Shown: positions 34,851-46,467 of the stretch, one piece after another
Layout of the letters: the number at the start of each line of letters is the position of its first letter
Numbering within the stretch: position 1 is the first letter of the stretch
Assembly: GCA_002189035.1 (NCBI GenBank)
Contig: NEEC01000017.1
Coordinates: 806,001 to 870,000, forward strand
Source: Utricularia gibba
Lineage: Eukaryota > Streptophyta > Magnoliopsida > Lamiales > Lentibulariaceae
Direction: 5' to 3'
DNA length: 64,000 bases
Notes under the pieces: generated by a model
Database searches by the model: none
Told to the model about the DNA's origin: nothing
What the model saw: only the letters and a program-made list of their open reading frames with translations
Made by a program: the position numbers and the translations under genes

Positions 34851-35079
34851 TTACGAGATCGCTGAGACTTTGGTGTGTTGGCAGCTGCAATTCGCAGGGT
34901 TTTACGCCAACGGGAAGTTGAAAGAAACTGAGGTTGGAGCCCAGATACAACATTATAATGACGCAAATACCCTCGCTTGTTATGATGGGCTTGGGCTCAA
35001 TCAGATCGAGCCCAAGTATATTATATTATGAGCAAGTCCGGAATGCGACACCCCCAGGGAACTGCTGCTGGTCCCCGGG
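34851..35079. promoter_or_regulatory. Bidirectional promoter between TIM50 and the PLP enzyme
   Basis: Only 229 bases separate the two start codons. TGGGCT site II words sit at 34986-34991 and 34992-34997, with inverted GCCCA at about 34942 and 35011. Two genes with probable mitochondrial products share the interval. In Arabidopsis the homologues are close neighbours too. Confidence 0.65.
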
Positions 35080-36879
35080 ATGTTGCCGGCAGCGAAAACT
35101 GCTGCCGCCACCGTGGCCGCGGTGTCCGCCGTATTGATGCTCTCTCAATTAATTATTAGCAGCATCCGGAATCGCTCGATCAGAAACATTGATATTCAGA
35201 AGCTCGGAAAGGGAATCGTCGCCGCTGTTGGGAACACTCCTTTGATAAGGATCAACAGCTTATCTGATGCAACTGGATGTGAGGTATTGTGTCGTCCGTT
35301 ACCTTTTTTATGTGTTTTTTTCATTTCCTTCCGTCGTTTTTTTCACGACATTTCTTATCTAATGGCTAGCAGATTCTAGGGAAAGCGGAGTTCTTGAATC
35401 CTGGAGGGAGCGTGAAAGATAGAGTTGCTGTTAAAATTATTGAAGAGGTTTTTTTTTTTTTCTGTGACCTTTTTTTTTTTTTTTGAGTTCACTGATATTC
35501 ATTTCTGGCGTCAAGAGGAATAAAAGTTGAGTGTTTTGTTATTTCTTTTTGCAGGCAATTGAATCTGGAGCACTGTGTCCAGGTGGGGTAGTAACAGAAG
35601 GCAGTGCTGGGAGCACGGCCATCAGCTTGGCAACAATAGCTCCAGCTTATGGATGCAGGTGCCATGTTGTTATTCCGGATGATGCTGCCATTGAAAAGGT
35701 ATAGGCACCCATTTCTTCAAAGTTAAATTTGCTTCACGGCCTAGAAAATACTATGGACCCGTTTAATCTCGAAAATGATTAGTAAAATTTCTGCTTGGTA
35801 TCTGTTCTGTCAATAATTTGTATTATCAATCCGCTGCTCCGCTCCCTGGATAAATTCCTGTGCTTTTTGCAGTTTCAAATTCTTGAGGCCCTTGGTGCAA
35901 CCGTGGAAAGAGTTCGTCCTGTTTCAATCACCCACAAAGATCACTTTGTCAATATCGCAAGAAAAAGAGCATTAGAGGCAAATGAGCTTCTCCTTAAGAA
36001 CAAAAACGATAGCAGAATTAAAACAAATGGATGCCCCCCAAATATTGAACCACAAGGTTCTAATTTCCCGGATTGTTGCAAAGGTGGCTTCTTTGCTGAT
36101 CAATTTGAGAACCTTGCTAATTTTAGGGCTCATTATGAGGGCACTGGACCAGAGATGTGGGAACAAGTTGGTGATAAGCTGGATGCATTTGTTGCGGGTG
36201 CGGGTACTGGTGGTACAGTGGCTGGAGTTTCTCGGTTCTTGAAGGTTGCTTTCTTCCTATACAAGTCAGTTGATTCACCTATTTAAGTGAAAGAGTATCC
36301 ATTTATTCAACAGGAGAAGAAGCCTGGTGTCAAGTGCTTTCTCGTTGATCCACCTGGTTCTGGTTTGTTCAACAAAGTGACAAGAGGAGTGATGTACACG
36401 AAAGAGGAGGCTGAAGGTCGAAGGCTGAAAAACCCCTTTGATACCATTACTGAAGGAGTTGGGATCAACAGATTGACCGAAAATTTCAAATTGGCTGCTC
36501 TGGATGGGGCTTTCCGTTGCTCTGATATGGAAGCTGTTGAAATGTCCCGGTATTTCACTTTTATCCATATTTGATTCTCAGTTGCTGCATGCCACCCTGA
36601 TGCTCTTGATACCTAGTGTAATTTTTTTCCCGCTAAAAATTGTTTTTCAGGTTTTTGTTGAAGAAAGATGGACTCTTTGTAGGAAGTTCTTCTGCCTTAA
36701 ATTGTGTTGGAGCCGTCAAACTAGCGCGGCAAATGGGCCCTGGGCACACCATTGTCACAATTCTGTGTGACAGTGGGATGAGGCATCTCAGCAAGTTCCA
36801 CAATCCCCAATACTTATCTCAACATGGCCTGAGTCCTTCAGCATCTGGACTGGAGTTTCTTGGCCTTGATGCAGGTTAG
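35080..36879 (+). CDS. PLP-dependent cysteine synthase-like enzyme (fold type II)
   Basis: Exons: 35080-35283, 35373-35447, 35555-35698, 35873-36244, 36314-36549, 36651-36879; 1260 nt, 419 residues. The PLP lysine is in EFLNPGGSVKDRVAVK. A phosphate-binding Gly loop AGAGTGGTVAGVSRFL is present. The substrate loop reads EGSAGSTA instead of the TSGNTG of true O-acetylserine (thiol) lyases, and an extra 30-residue insertion (KTNGCPPNIEPQGSNF) interrupts the small domain. A hydrophobic N-terminal segment (AAATVAAVSAVLMLSQLIIS) suggests membrane anchoring, as in the yeast mitochondrial homologue Mcy1. At1g55880 is the homologue I recall. Catalytic activity and substrate are unknown to me. Confidence 0.92.
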
Positions 36880-38243
36880 ATTTTATAAGCTTATTTCAGA
36901 ACCTAACGATTTCGTCACTACGAATGGATGAATAACTTTACTGACTACACGAGTGTTCTGGGAAATAAGCAATGAACATTATCTGTATTTCATTTATCCC
37001 TCTGCCTTCATTACAGAACAGCAAAAAAAATGACCGTGAACAGAATTAATTCTTCGGTTATTCCTAGTAAATGTTGCAAGAATGCCACCCACCATTAGAA
37101 ATCAGCATGTCCTGAATCACTGGTTCCATTTATTCGCAGAACAATGATGAAGAGTTCAAGATTCACATCCGGACTGCAAAACGATGGTGAAATTTTGCAG
37201 ATGCAGAGTCTCAAGATGGAAACACAACTGTTGGATTTTTGGCTTGTCAGGGAGTTTAGGTGAAAATACTGGACAGAATATGGAATGAAGGGCAAAACCC
37301 AGAAGTTGGAGGGGTTGAAACAACATTATTTGGGTATAGAGTGGAGTTATTGTTATTTGTTGTAGATTTCAGGTACTATACCCCGTGCAATTATAATGTT
37401 TTTGTGCGTGGTGCTACTGGAAAAAACAGGTTTCTCGGGCTGGTTTGCAATTTTGTAAAATTGATTTATCCCATAAATTATTGAAATAAAAAAATGAGGG
37501 AAAATCGCTACCTGTTACAAGTATTCAGTGCAGTCAGCGTCGATCCGGATTAGTAATAGACAAGGGAATCATGTCCGTTCATTCGACGACTTCTTTCGTA
37601 AACTGGATTCAAGCCGTTGATTTATGTTCTCTTGCAAAGTTTTCGCTCGCTGTCTTGTCAGGTTCTCTCCTCTCTACATGGCATTTAACCGGATTTAAAA
37701 TCCAGTTTGAAGTCCGCTCAAGTGAACGGGCAATTAGTTCGCACCTTCGAACTCGCTACTGAAGTTCGGGTGGGAGATCCGTCGTCTTGGTAGCTGAGGT
37801 TCCGTTTATCTGTAAGTTGGAAGCTGGACTCGTTTGTGTGTACTTTCTCTTTTTTTTTTTTTTTCTCTTTTTCTCTCTCTCTCTCTTGTTTTGTTTCTTG
37901 GGTTTCTATTTCTAATTTGGGCAGCTTTCAAGTTAGGGTTGAAGGTTCTGTTTGGGAAATTGTGGTTCTTGAGTTTCATGGATTTGTTACCGTGCTTATT
38001 AGGCATTGTGGAAGTGATTTTTGGTTTTAGTTGTTGGGTGATGGAGTTAGGATTTTAGAGACGTCGTTATGTGTTCTCCTCATCTTTATGAGTCCTGAGA
38101 ATTTCAAGGCAGTTTCTTCAACCGCTTTTGTTGTGTAACTGAAAGGATTATCCTTTTGTTATATTTATGATTCCACGCCCTTGGCTAAAATTTATCCTTT
38201 TTGTGGTCAGGGGATAAGAGCGATAAGTTCTATTGTATAAATT
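36880..38243. other. PLP-enzyme 3' UTR, DEK promoter and leader
   Basis: GAAATAAAAAAATGAG near 37483 is a plausible polyadenylation region. 37849-37890 is a T/CT-rich pyrimidine tract typical of plant leaders, and a leader intron before 38244 is likely. No coding region is supported. Confidence 0.45.
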
Positions 38244-41241
38244 ATGGATGAGGGTGATGCAGGGCTGGAGAAGCTTGAGTCAGTGACAGCATGTGACAAT
38301 TCTGTTGCAGAAAAAGCTCATTTGGAGAAAAAGGCAGAGGTAGAGGATGAGAAGGTCAAAGAAGTGAAGGAGAGTAAGTTGAGTGAGACAGATGATATGC
38401 AAGTTGATGAGTCCCAGGTTAAGAAATTTGAGGATGATGAAACACACAAGCGTGAAGAAATTGAAGATGGTATGGAGATTGAAAAGGCTGTAACTGAAGA
38501 AAATAAAGAAATTGTGGAAAAAGAAGAAGCCGAAGAAAAAACTGAAAATGCAGCGAATGTAGAGGGTGTAGAGGATGCTGTTGATGAGAAAGGCACTGAT
38601 GATAGCAAGAATAGTGGTAATGACGAAGTCCCTCAGGATCGAGATGGCAAGGAAAGTGGAGATGAGTCTAGAAAAGAGAGGGAATCAAAGGAACAACGCG
38701 TTCATGATGGTGATGCAGAAGCTGATGAGGTTAGAGATGAAAAAGAAAGCAAGGAAGATCATGGAAAAGAGAAAGGGTCAAAAAAACGAGCACGCGGGAA
38801 GAGTAGTGTGTCTAAAAAAACCTCACATCCACGAGAACATGCAGAGAAAGAGAATGAGAAGGAACATGCAACACCTCAAGAGAAGAAGAAGAAGGGATTG
38901 CAGCTCTCCTCGGAAGAGACCAAAACTCCTACTGCTTACTCAGCTGATCGTCCTGTACGTGAGCGAAAATCAGTGGAAAGATTGGTTGCCAGTATTGAGA
39001 AGGACTCTGGGAAGGATTTTCATGTTGAAAAGGTAGCAGCTCTATTCTTTTGGTCGTCATGCTTTAGGCTCTGAGAGCATTCATCTCTATGTGATATAGG
39101 AATGTGCTTGTTTCCGTTTTGCTCCTTAACATAGTGACTGTTTTCAGGGCCGTGGAACTGCTCTCAAGGATATCCCAAATGGTGAGCTTCCAACTCTTGC
39201 GTTTAAACTTATTTCAGCTAGTTATTTTTGTGTTTCTTTCATTCCATGCCACATTGCTTAGTTTTTTTCCTTTTCAATCTGAAACGTCAGTTGCCTACAA
39301 ATTGTCAAGAAAGAAAACTGAAGAGACCTTCAAATTTCTGCACACAATCCTCTTTGGACGTAGAGGAAAGGTAATAATTATGCAGCATGATTTTGTTCAA
39401 ATGTCATTTTTTTTCCTGGAGGGCACCTTTTTTCTATCATCATTTTTGTTATGCTCCAGGCTGCACAGATAAAGACCAACATATCAAGATTCTCTGGGTT
39501 TGTTTGGCATGATAATGAGGTAAGAGGAACGCGAGATGTAGTAATTTTAGTAGCTGATGTTTTTTTTTTCCGTTTATAAATGCCCATGTGTGTGTTTGAT
39601 GTGAAATTCATTTCAGGAAAAGCAAATGGCTAAGGTGAAAGAGAAATTTGAAAAGTGTGTTAAAGAGAAACTGGTTGAGTTTTGTGATGTTCTTGATATA
39701 CCAGTTTCCAAAGTCAATACAAGAAAGGTTTGTAGAGTCTCCATTACGCTATTAAAGCTTTTTATTATATAGAAATCTGATCTTGGTTTTTCTGTTTCGG
39801 CTTCACAGGAAGATCTAGTAGCCAAGTTGATTGAATTTCTCGTAGAACCGCATGCTATGACGTCTGAGTTAATTGCTGATAAAGAACAGGTTTTTTGGGT
39901 TCTTTTTAGTTGACTTTGCTGCAGTGACTCTGTATTGGCTTCCCTGACAACAAATGCTTTTTATCTGTCTTAAACCAGCCAAGCAAAACTAAAAAGCGAA
40001 AGAGGAGTAGCAATCCTATTCCTGAGAGCAGTTCGGCTTCAAAAGGCTCATCTAAGGTACTTTTTTCAAAGGGCAAGCTTTTTTTTTTCTTTCTTGGATA
40101 AAATGTATCATTGCTATTATTGGAATTGTTTTTTTCTCCAAGTGATATATTTGCAATTATTCAGAGTCAAAATAAGAAGAGCTCATCAAAAATGAGTGGA
40201 GGGGATATAAGTAAAGGTGTCCGGGATGATGAATCCGAAGAAGAGGAAGAGCATGAAGCATGTGATGGAGAGGGTACGAATGGAGTACTTGAGAAGTCAG
40301 AGAATGAGATGCCTGATGCTGAAAGCGACGATAAAGAAAGTGATTCCAGGGAATCCCCCAAAAACAAAACAGTGAAAAACTCCGGGGCTTCAAAAGCGTC
40401 TTCAAAAGAAAAGCCTGCTCAAAAGGCAGTTACAAAGAAGGTGACAGCCGCGAAGAAAATCAGTCCTCCACCCAAAAAGGCGCCAGCAAAATCTCCATCA
40501 ACCCAAACAAAGAAAAGCCAGGAGGAGGCAACGCCCAAAGCTTCTTCTGGTAAAAAGAAAGGCACGCCCCTTAAGAAGCCTTCTACTGCAAAGCAGTCAA
40601 CAAAAGAAGAAAGCGCTGGTTAGAGTTGCAAACTTCTCATTTTATTACCTTTTCTGGAGATTAAACTATTTAAAATGCCATTTTGCTCGAATGTGCTCTT
40701 TATCATATTTCTCTATTGACATCCTGTTGCTTTGGATAGGTCATGGCTTCATTCGTTGTCTTCCTTGCAGGGAAGAAGGTCATGAAAGCAAAGGAAAGGA
40801 TCGAGGAGAAAATGAAGCCAACAGATGATGAGTTAAAAAATGCTGTCTGTGAAATTCTCAAAGAGGTGGACTTCAACACGGTTAGTATTACTTCCATTTC
40901 AGACTTCCAAATTCCATTGTTCACACATCTAACCCGAATACTACTGATTACCTATCATGTAGGCCACGTTCACGGACATCCTGGTGATGCTCGGTGAGTC
41001 CCACATCACCTCCTACATTTCACTCCTCCCTGGCTTGTTCCAAGCTCCTCACTTTACTGGATGTGTGTGTTACCTTTCAGCCAAGCGGTTCAGTACGGAT
41101 CTGACATCAAGGAAAGCAGGGATAAAGCTAATGATTCAAGATGAACTCACGAAGCTAGCCGAGGCCGATGATGATGAGGAAGAAGAGGAAGAAGAAGGTG
41201 ACCTGGACAAGAAACCGTCCGCTAAAGATGTCAAGGTCTGA
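38244..41241 (+). CDS. DEK-domain chromatin protein (DEK3-like)
   Basis: Histone- and DNA-binding nuclear protein; plant DEK3 affects chromatin topology and stress responses. Eleven exons: 38244-39032, 39148-39181, 39291-39370, 39460-39519, 39617-39727, 39809-39889, 39979-40056, 40165-40618, 40771-40880, 40963-40993, 41081-41241; 1989 nt, 662 residues. The N-terminal 260 residues are an acidic/basic Glu-Lys-rich tract. A SAF-like/DEK core follows (YKLSRKKTEETFKFLHTILF; ISRFSGFVWHDNEEKQMAKV; LVEFCDVLDIPVSKVNTRKE). A Lys/Pro/Ala-rich linker comes next. The C-terminal DEK_C domain (PTDDELKNAVCEILKEVDFN; LTSRKAGIKLMIQDELTKL) ends in an acidic tail. Three exons are under 65 nt. Confidence 0.94.
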
Positions 41242-41684
41242 TGGCGCTTCCGGGTGACTAACTCAACAGCTACAGACATCCTACACTACACTCTCAGACC
41301 CCCTCTCTGCCAGATGCTGCTGCTGCTGCTATACATGTAGCTGTGTAGCTTCGTTTTTACCTCCCGTGGACGATGGCTGTAGAAAATTGTATCTGTAGGT
41401 TCCCATTTATCATCCCCAGGCGCACCATAGACCTCTGTAGAGCGATAAGTTGTTGATTCCGTGTGATTCCATCGTCTTCTCAACCTCTTCTTCATTATTT
41501 AAAATGAGAATTAAAATCAGTGAGTGAAAAGGTTTGCTTTCAGGGCTACGATGGTGCATTAGATTTGAAGACCTTTTTGAGTCTGCTACAAGTGAATGGT
41601 GTCGTAGATGCATGATATTTTTTCTTTTTTTTTTTTTGGCAATTTTGGTCCACGTACGGTGTGTGTGAGCGAGAGCCAGCCAGC

Positions 41685-42214
41685 CTACATCGGTCCACCC
41701 ATATCGGGCCACGGAAAGGACCAAAAGTCCGACTCGGAAACAGTGTCTCCGAAAAATGATCCTCCCATGCCTGTCTCGTAACCGCCGGCAGCTGCATCAC
41801 CGCCGACCCAGGCGGAGTAGCCACCGACGGAATCCTTGTCTCCTCTACTCAACGTGGCGTTCTTCTCCCCCTCGGTATCTCTAAAGCGCTGCAAGTAAAA
41901 TCTCAAGGGGCCATGTAGTTCTCGAATCCTAGGGTTGCCATCGCCCAGAGCAAATCGTCGCCGTTAATTGTCTTCCTTTTCTCCCGCTGACACTTATCGG
42001 AAGCCTCCCCTGTAATGAAGCTTATAAACTCTGATACGCACTCTTGCACGGTTTCCTTCGCCTCCTTGGATATTTTCGCATTCGCAGGTAACGCTTTCTT
42101 CATTATCCTGCTAACGTTCGCTATCGGAAGAAACTTGTCTTGTTCTCGAGGTGAACTTTCGCTATGGTAGTTCGTATCTCGATGAATTCCCCCTGATCCG
42201 TCGGAATCCAACAT
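41685..42214 (-). CDS. NF-YB transcription factor subunit, frame broken by one base
   Basis: Histone-fold subunit of the CCAAT-binding NF-Y complex. From the ATG at 42214 ([13 protein letters not shown]) the protein runs through the conserved core: [60 protein letters not shown] and [17 protein letters not shown] stop at 41903-41905 then truncates it. The expected continuation [15 protein letters not shown] is present in the next frame, down to a stop at 41685. One extra C (G on plus) in the run at 41907-41910 restores a single frame. The tail is Gly/Trp-rich. Core residues are those of the non-LEC1 class (NF-YB2/3/8/10). Without the extra base the last histone-fold helix is lost. Starts upstream of 42214 lack an ATG. 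Confidence 0.85.
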
Positions 42215-43514
42215 TTCTTCACCGGAAAATCGCCGTTCTCGAATATTTCTTTCAACTCCGAGACGGATACCGATCCTCTCAAGTTTCTTGAACAATCGAT
42301 CAGCCGACACAACTTCGCTTAAGAATCACGCGGCACCTCAAGGGATACAAATCTCATGCAACCTACAATCACAAGTAAAGAAGAATATAAATCAGTTCTG
42401 TAAAGTTTCAGACGACCAAACGCTTTCTGATCGGCGTTAATTACCGTCCCCGGCGCCGGCAGTCGCACTACGCCGCAGTGCCTCACCTACATGAAGCTTG
42501 GCGGAGAGGGAAGTTAAAATGAAAGTTGTGCGAGGTTCACCGAATCAAAAATGCTGCCATAATAAACTAATCTCGTGGTACACGTGGAGCGATGCACGCC
42601 GTCGGTTTCTGATAACTTGATCGAGTCGGATCTCAAACCGTCTATTTTTCACCGATCGAACGATCCCAACCGTTGACGCCGCATCTGGAACATGATCACG
42701 AACGTCCAATGGAAATTCATCTAGCGGCTGACATAATTAAATAATTCGAAAAACAAAAAAATTAGCAGCTACCTTATGGAGCCAGGAGACCTTCGTCTCA
42801 CAGCATTTTCTTGAACAAACACCGAAAACTCTGTTAATTCACGTTAAGCCAGAGAGGGGAGATGAATCCTGCCTCCTCTATCTTCATCTTTACCTTTGCA
42901 TAAAGATGGAGGATGCATATCGTCTTGCAGGGAACATATTCTCTCATTCACTGCTAATATTCCCGTACCCACTTCATCACAGCTGATGTGAGACACCACA
43001 TGCTAAGGAGGGAGTGTGTAAAGCAGCAATTTTATAGTACTATGCGGACAGTGGGAGAGGCTGGTCGAGCCAATGCAACTCTGGGGGTGCTCGGAATGGA
43101 TTGTGGGTAGCCCTGCGCTGCTTCATTTCATTGAATCCGTCTCACTGTTCTTCTGTTTCATGTTGTAAGGCATGGTCATGCTTCTGATTGCGACGCGTGA
43201 GATGTGTCTCAGACAAAGGAAGCCGCTGTAGAAACAAGTACTAGACGAAGGGAAAAGGTGTCTCGCCAAATGTTGTGGTGCTTGGATTATGTGGTTTTAT
43301 AGATACTGTGGAAGTGATGTGAATCTCAGCAGAATTTCACTCTCTGTTCTGTAATGTGTGGAAGGATGCTTACATGCACTGCAGGGGGATAGTGAAGAGC
43401 AAGCTTTGACCACATAATCGATGGAGAGCAAGATCATGGGCGTACTGTGTGTATAGAGTGCGTGCCCTTCTGCATATTCATGATAACACAGTGGAGATCT
43501 GGTAGCATGAGAAT
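42215..43514. other. NF-YB leader/promoter and region downstream of MIR156
   Basis: 42215 to about 42530 is probably the NF-YB leader, possibly with an intron. 42840-43514 contains no ORF of note and lies downstream of the MIR156 hairpin in its orientation, so part of it may be primary-transcript tail. Confidence 0.4.
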
Positions 43515-43625
43515 GGAGTAGTTATGTTGATGACAGAAGAAAGGGAGGACAATCCCACAAAGAACAGGGGAGCCTGTGTTCATTGCGGCCTGTGCTCACT
43601 CTCTTCTGTCAACAATTTTGCACTC
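43515..43625 (-). ncRNA. MIR156: MIR156 microRNA precursor hairpin
   Basis: The minus strand of 43592-43611 reads TGACAGAAGAGAGTGAGCAC, identical to mature miR156, the regulator of SPL transcription factors and juvenile-to-adult phase change. The opposite arm (43531-43550, read CTCCCTTTCTTCTGTCA on minus) pairs over 20 positions with two mismatches and one G-U. The stem extends towards the loop with further pairing (AATGAACACAGG with CCTGTTCTTTGTGG). Outside the duplex GTT/AAC pairing continues after one mismatch. The mature sequence is on the 5' arm, as in the family. A partial second copy of the mature sequence (GCAGAAGAGAGTGCA) lies at 43619-43635, just 5' of the stem. I know of no Arabidopsis MIR156 beside NF-YB. 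Confidence 0.93.
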
Positions 43626-43851
43626 TCTTCTGCTTGAACTTCACTAACCAGATTCTGCATTCACAGAGAATTAAGAAATTCACACACCTGCAGAAGAATG
43701 CTGCATCTGCTCTTGTGTTTTAACCACCGGCTTCGCAATCTCCATACATGCATGTGCGTGTGCAGGAGGAGGAGATGGGGATGCTTGAAATGTTGGATCG
43801 GTGGAGTGGGATTTATAGAGGGATGTTTCGCAGCAGCTTTTTCTTCTTTTC

Positions 43852-44061
43852 TCAGTTTACTGTGGTGCCGAAAAATGGTAACTTGTTTTTCTCCTTGATC
43901 GGACTCCGCCTAATCTCCTCTGGAACATCAAGCCATAGCGATCTCATGATTCGGTACTCTCCATGTGACTTCTTTTCTATTCCTGGAATACCAAACTCTC
44001 TCATCTTCAGCATTGCCCCTTTCTCTATGCCTGTTGCTGCTCCATCTACTTGATGCTTCAT
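43852..44061 (-). CDS. Candidate 69-residue ORF upstream of MIR156 on the same strand
   Basis: It starts at ATG 44061 (MKHQVDGAATGIEKGAML) and ends at 43852, about 240 bases before the miR156 sequence. The composition is protein-like (SLWLDVPEEIRRSPIKEK) without low complexity, but I recognise no family and there is no splice extension. If the MIR156 primary transcript begins upstream of 44061 this would be its longest leader ORF. It may equally be chance. Confidence 0.25.
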   Translation of the reverse strand: MKHQVDGAATGIEKGAMLKMREFGIPGIEKKSHGEYRIMRSLWLDVPEEIRRSPIKEKNKLPFFGTTVN

Positions 44062-44363
44062 GGTGCCTAACTTTCTTGGCGTGGGAACGAATAGACACGC
44101 ACAAAACACTTAGTACACATGAATTGCATTCATGTTCATGCTAATTACTCCTAAACGGCCACCTTGAACGTTTAACAGCAATGGCCACTCTGGTTTTTAC
44201 TGCACTGAGTATCTTTCCTCCTGCTGCTGCATTTATGTGTTGATCCGAGCGTTACACTTCATCCCTGACTCTACATGATCGTATCCGTGTTTCCTTTTTG
44301 GAGTTAAACGCGTGAAAAAGAGAGGTTCTTGAGCAGTCCCCAGATTCACACGCACCGCCTCCA

Positions 44364-44953
44364 ATGGCTCCTGCGTTCAAAAGCTTGCTGTTCTACGCTT
44401 CTCTTGCGGCTATGGCGGCCGCGGTGGCGGCGACCGGCGTTCAGTTCGAAGTAGGGGACACGAAGGGGTGGAGAAAACCATCAGGGAATGAGCATGAGAC
44501 TTACAATGAGTGGGCTGGAAGGCACAGGTTCCGAGTCGGGGATTCACTTCGTAAGCAGCTTCTGTTTTGTTACAAAAATATTCCTGGCGGCACAAGTTTG
44601 TAAATCTTTATTCATCAGACTTCAGTTACAAGAAGGACACCGTGATGGAAGTTACGGCGGCCGCCTACTCGACCTGTAACGCGTCCAATCCAATCGCCAG
44701 ATTCGACGACGGAGACACGGCCTTCGAGTTCGATCGGCCGGGCTGGTTCTACTTCATCAGTGGACGTGAAAGTCACTGCGAGGCTGGGCAAAAGCTCGTC
44801 GTTGTAGTGATACACGCCGCCGAGGAAGACATCCCGCCTCCAGGGCCCGCTTCTGATCCTCCCAAGGCCAACTCCGCCGCAGAGGTCTCCGCCGTCTCCT
44901 GCCTCGTGGCTGGCGGCTTCGCACTGGCTTTCTTGATGACCACCGCTGCTTAG
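44364..44953 (+). CDS. Early nodulin-like protein (phytocyanin without copper ligands)
   Basis: GPI-anchored plasma-membrane/cell-wall arabinogalactan-type protein. Exons 44364-44550 and 44619-44953; 522 nt, 173 residues. Signal peptide MAPAFKSLLFYASLAAMAAA. The plastocyanin-like domain starts VQFEVGDTKGWRKPSGNEHE and ends RPGWFYFISGRESHCEAGQK. The disulfide cysteines (STCN and SHC) are kept. The copper-binding His is replaced in KKDTVME and the Cys ligand is Ser in FYFISG, so it should not bind copper. A short Pro-rich linker (IPPPGPASDPPK) precedes a hydrophobic GPI-signal tail (VSCLVAGGFALAFLMTTAA). The single intron is at the usual phytocyanin position. Confidence 0.94.
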
Positions 44954-46179
44954 TCGTGCCCCTGTTGGGGTATCGCCACTGCCTGCTTTCAGTTGGACTT
45001 ATCCAATTACCATGAATTTCATCTCCTTCTCTTTAAAATTCCATTTCAAAACTCATATTTGGCCAATAAAAATATTCAAATTTGAGTTACAAAGCATACA
45101 AAACTCATATTTGATCAATAAAAAAAACATTAATTTTGATTGAATTATAATTAAATTCTGCCCGAATTGTCATTGGAGTGCGATTTGCTCGTGATTTATT
45201 CTGTATTTTAAAATAATTAAGATTTAATTACATTGAATATATTTTAAATTTAAAACATTTTAAACGGATTTAATCGTAATTCAACTGGGATTTTTTAAAA
45301 CATTGATTACAAATATAAAACACGTGTTGCTATAAAATTGTTTAATTGATAATATTTTAAGTATCAATTATGACATGTTTAATAGTATAGTAAGTATTAT
45401 AATGAATTTAAATTATTTGATTTTATATAAATAATATAATATATGTTTTATTTATAATAGATAGGTTATAATTATTTGATTTAAATAAAATATGCATTTG
45501 TAGTGTTTAGAAATAAAATATCAATTTTATACTTATTTATATTATTAATTTATCCTAATGACTTTGATTTTCAAAAAAAAAAAAAAAGAACATCAATCCT
45601 AATTTGAAGAGAAGTTTTGTGTAAAAGCCAAACACTTGAAATTTGACTTCAATAGATCCCATTGTCTACTCTACCTTTTATGTGAAGAATCAATTATTGA
45701 ATTATGCCGTAGACCCGGGAAATCCATTTTGGTCAGGAACGATCCCAACATCCGAAGGGGCTTTTTGAGCGAGTACCTGCATGAATATGACCTACCTTGC
45801 TCATGACTCCACATTTTATCCACTCATTTATAAACTGTAGTATTTAGTCATGAGAAAGAGCTTAGCACAATGAAAATATTGGATTAGAAGGGACTGAAGT
45901 GGGGATGGGTGGTGGATGACACAGCAAGCAAGGGCAAAAGCAATGGGACATGAGACAGATGGTAAAGATAGTAAGCAAGTGATAAGACAACATGACATAT
46001 TACAAATTTGGGTATCAAGTGTGTGAAAAAAATGGTTAATCTCAATTAAATTTTTTTGTCTAAATGTATGAAAGAGAGTATAAGATGACCACTTTTGACT
46101 TTTGTAAATGATCCAAGACAGCAAGAATATGATACTAATTAAATTTTAAAATATAATTATCAGATAAAAAAAATACTAA

Positions 46180-46467
46180 GAGTGTGTTTGGCTCATGGAA
46201 TTATATGAATTTAAAAGTAATATTATAAATTATAAGATATTTAGTTGATAAGTTTAAATAAATATATGAATACACAAGTTTTTTTTTAATCTCATGTATG
46301 CAGTTTTATTTAAAATTACACCTCTCTCTTACTTTACTTAAAACCACATAATTCCATTTTTAATCCCAATAATTAAATACTATTTATAAAATTAATCACA
46401 ATACATTAACTTTAAATTTAAATAAATTAAACCCATTTTATCCCATTCCCATCAACCAAACACTGCC
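46180..46467. mobile_element. Tourist-like MITE (PIF/Harbinger type), degenerate
   Basis: The left end GAGTGTGTTTGG and the right end CCAAACACTGCC (inverted GGCAGTGTTTGG) match at 9 of 12 positions, and similarity continues inward (CTCATGGAAT versus TTGATGGGAAT). The trinucleotide TAA flanks both sides (46177-46179 and 46468-46470), the target duplication of PIF/Harbinger elements. Length 288 bp, no coding capacity. Confidence 0.6.

Noticed and set aside
38318-38608. Ser-rich minus-strand ORF over the DEK first exon
   Set aside because: It is the antisense shadow of the Glu/Lys-rich coding tract.
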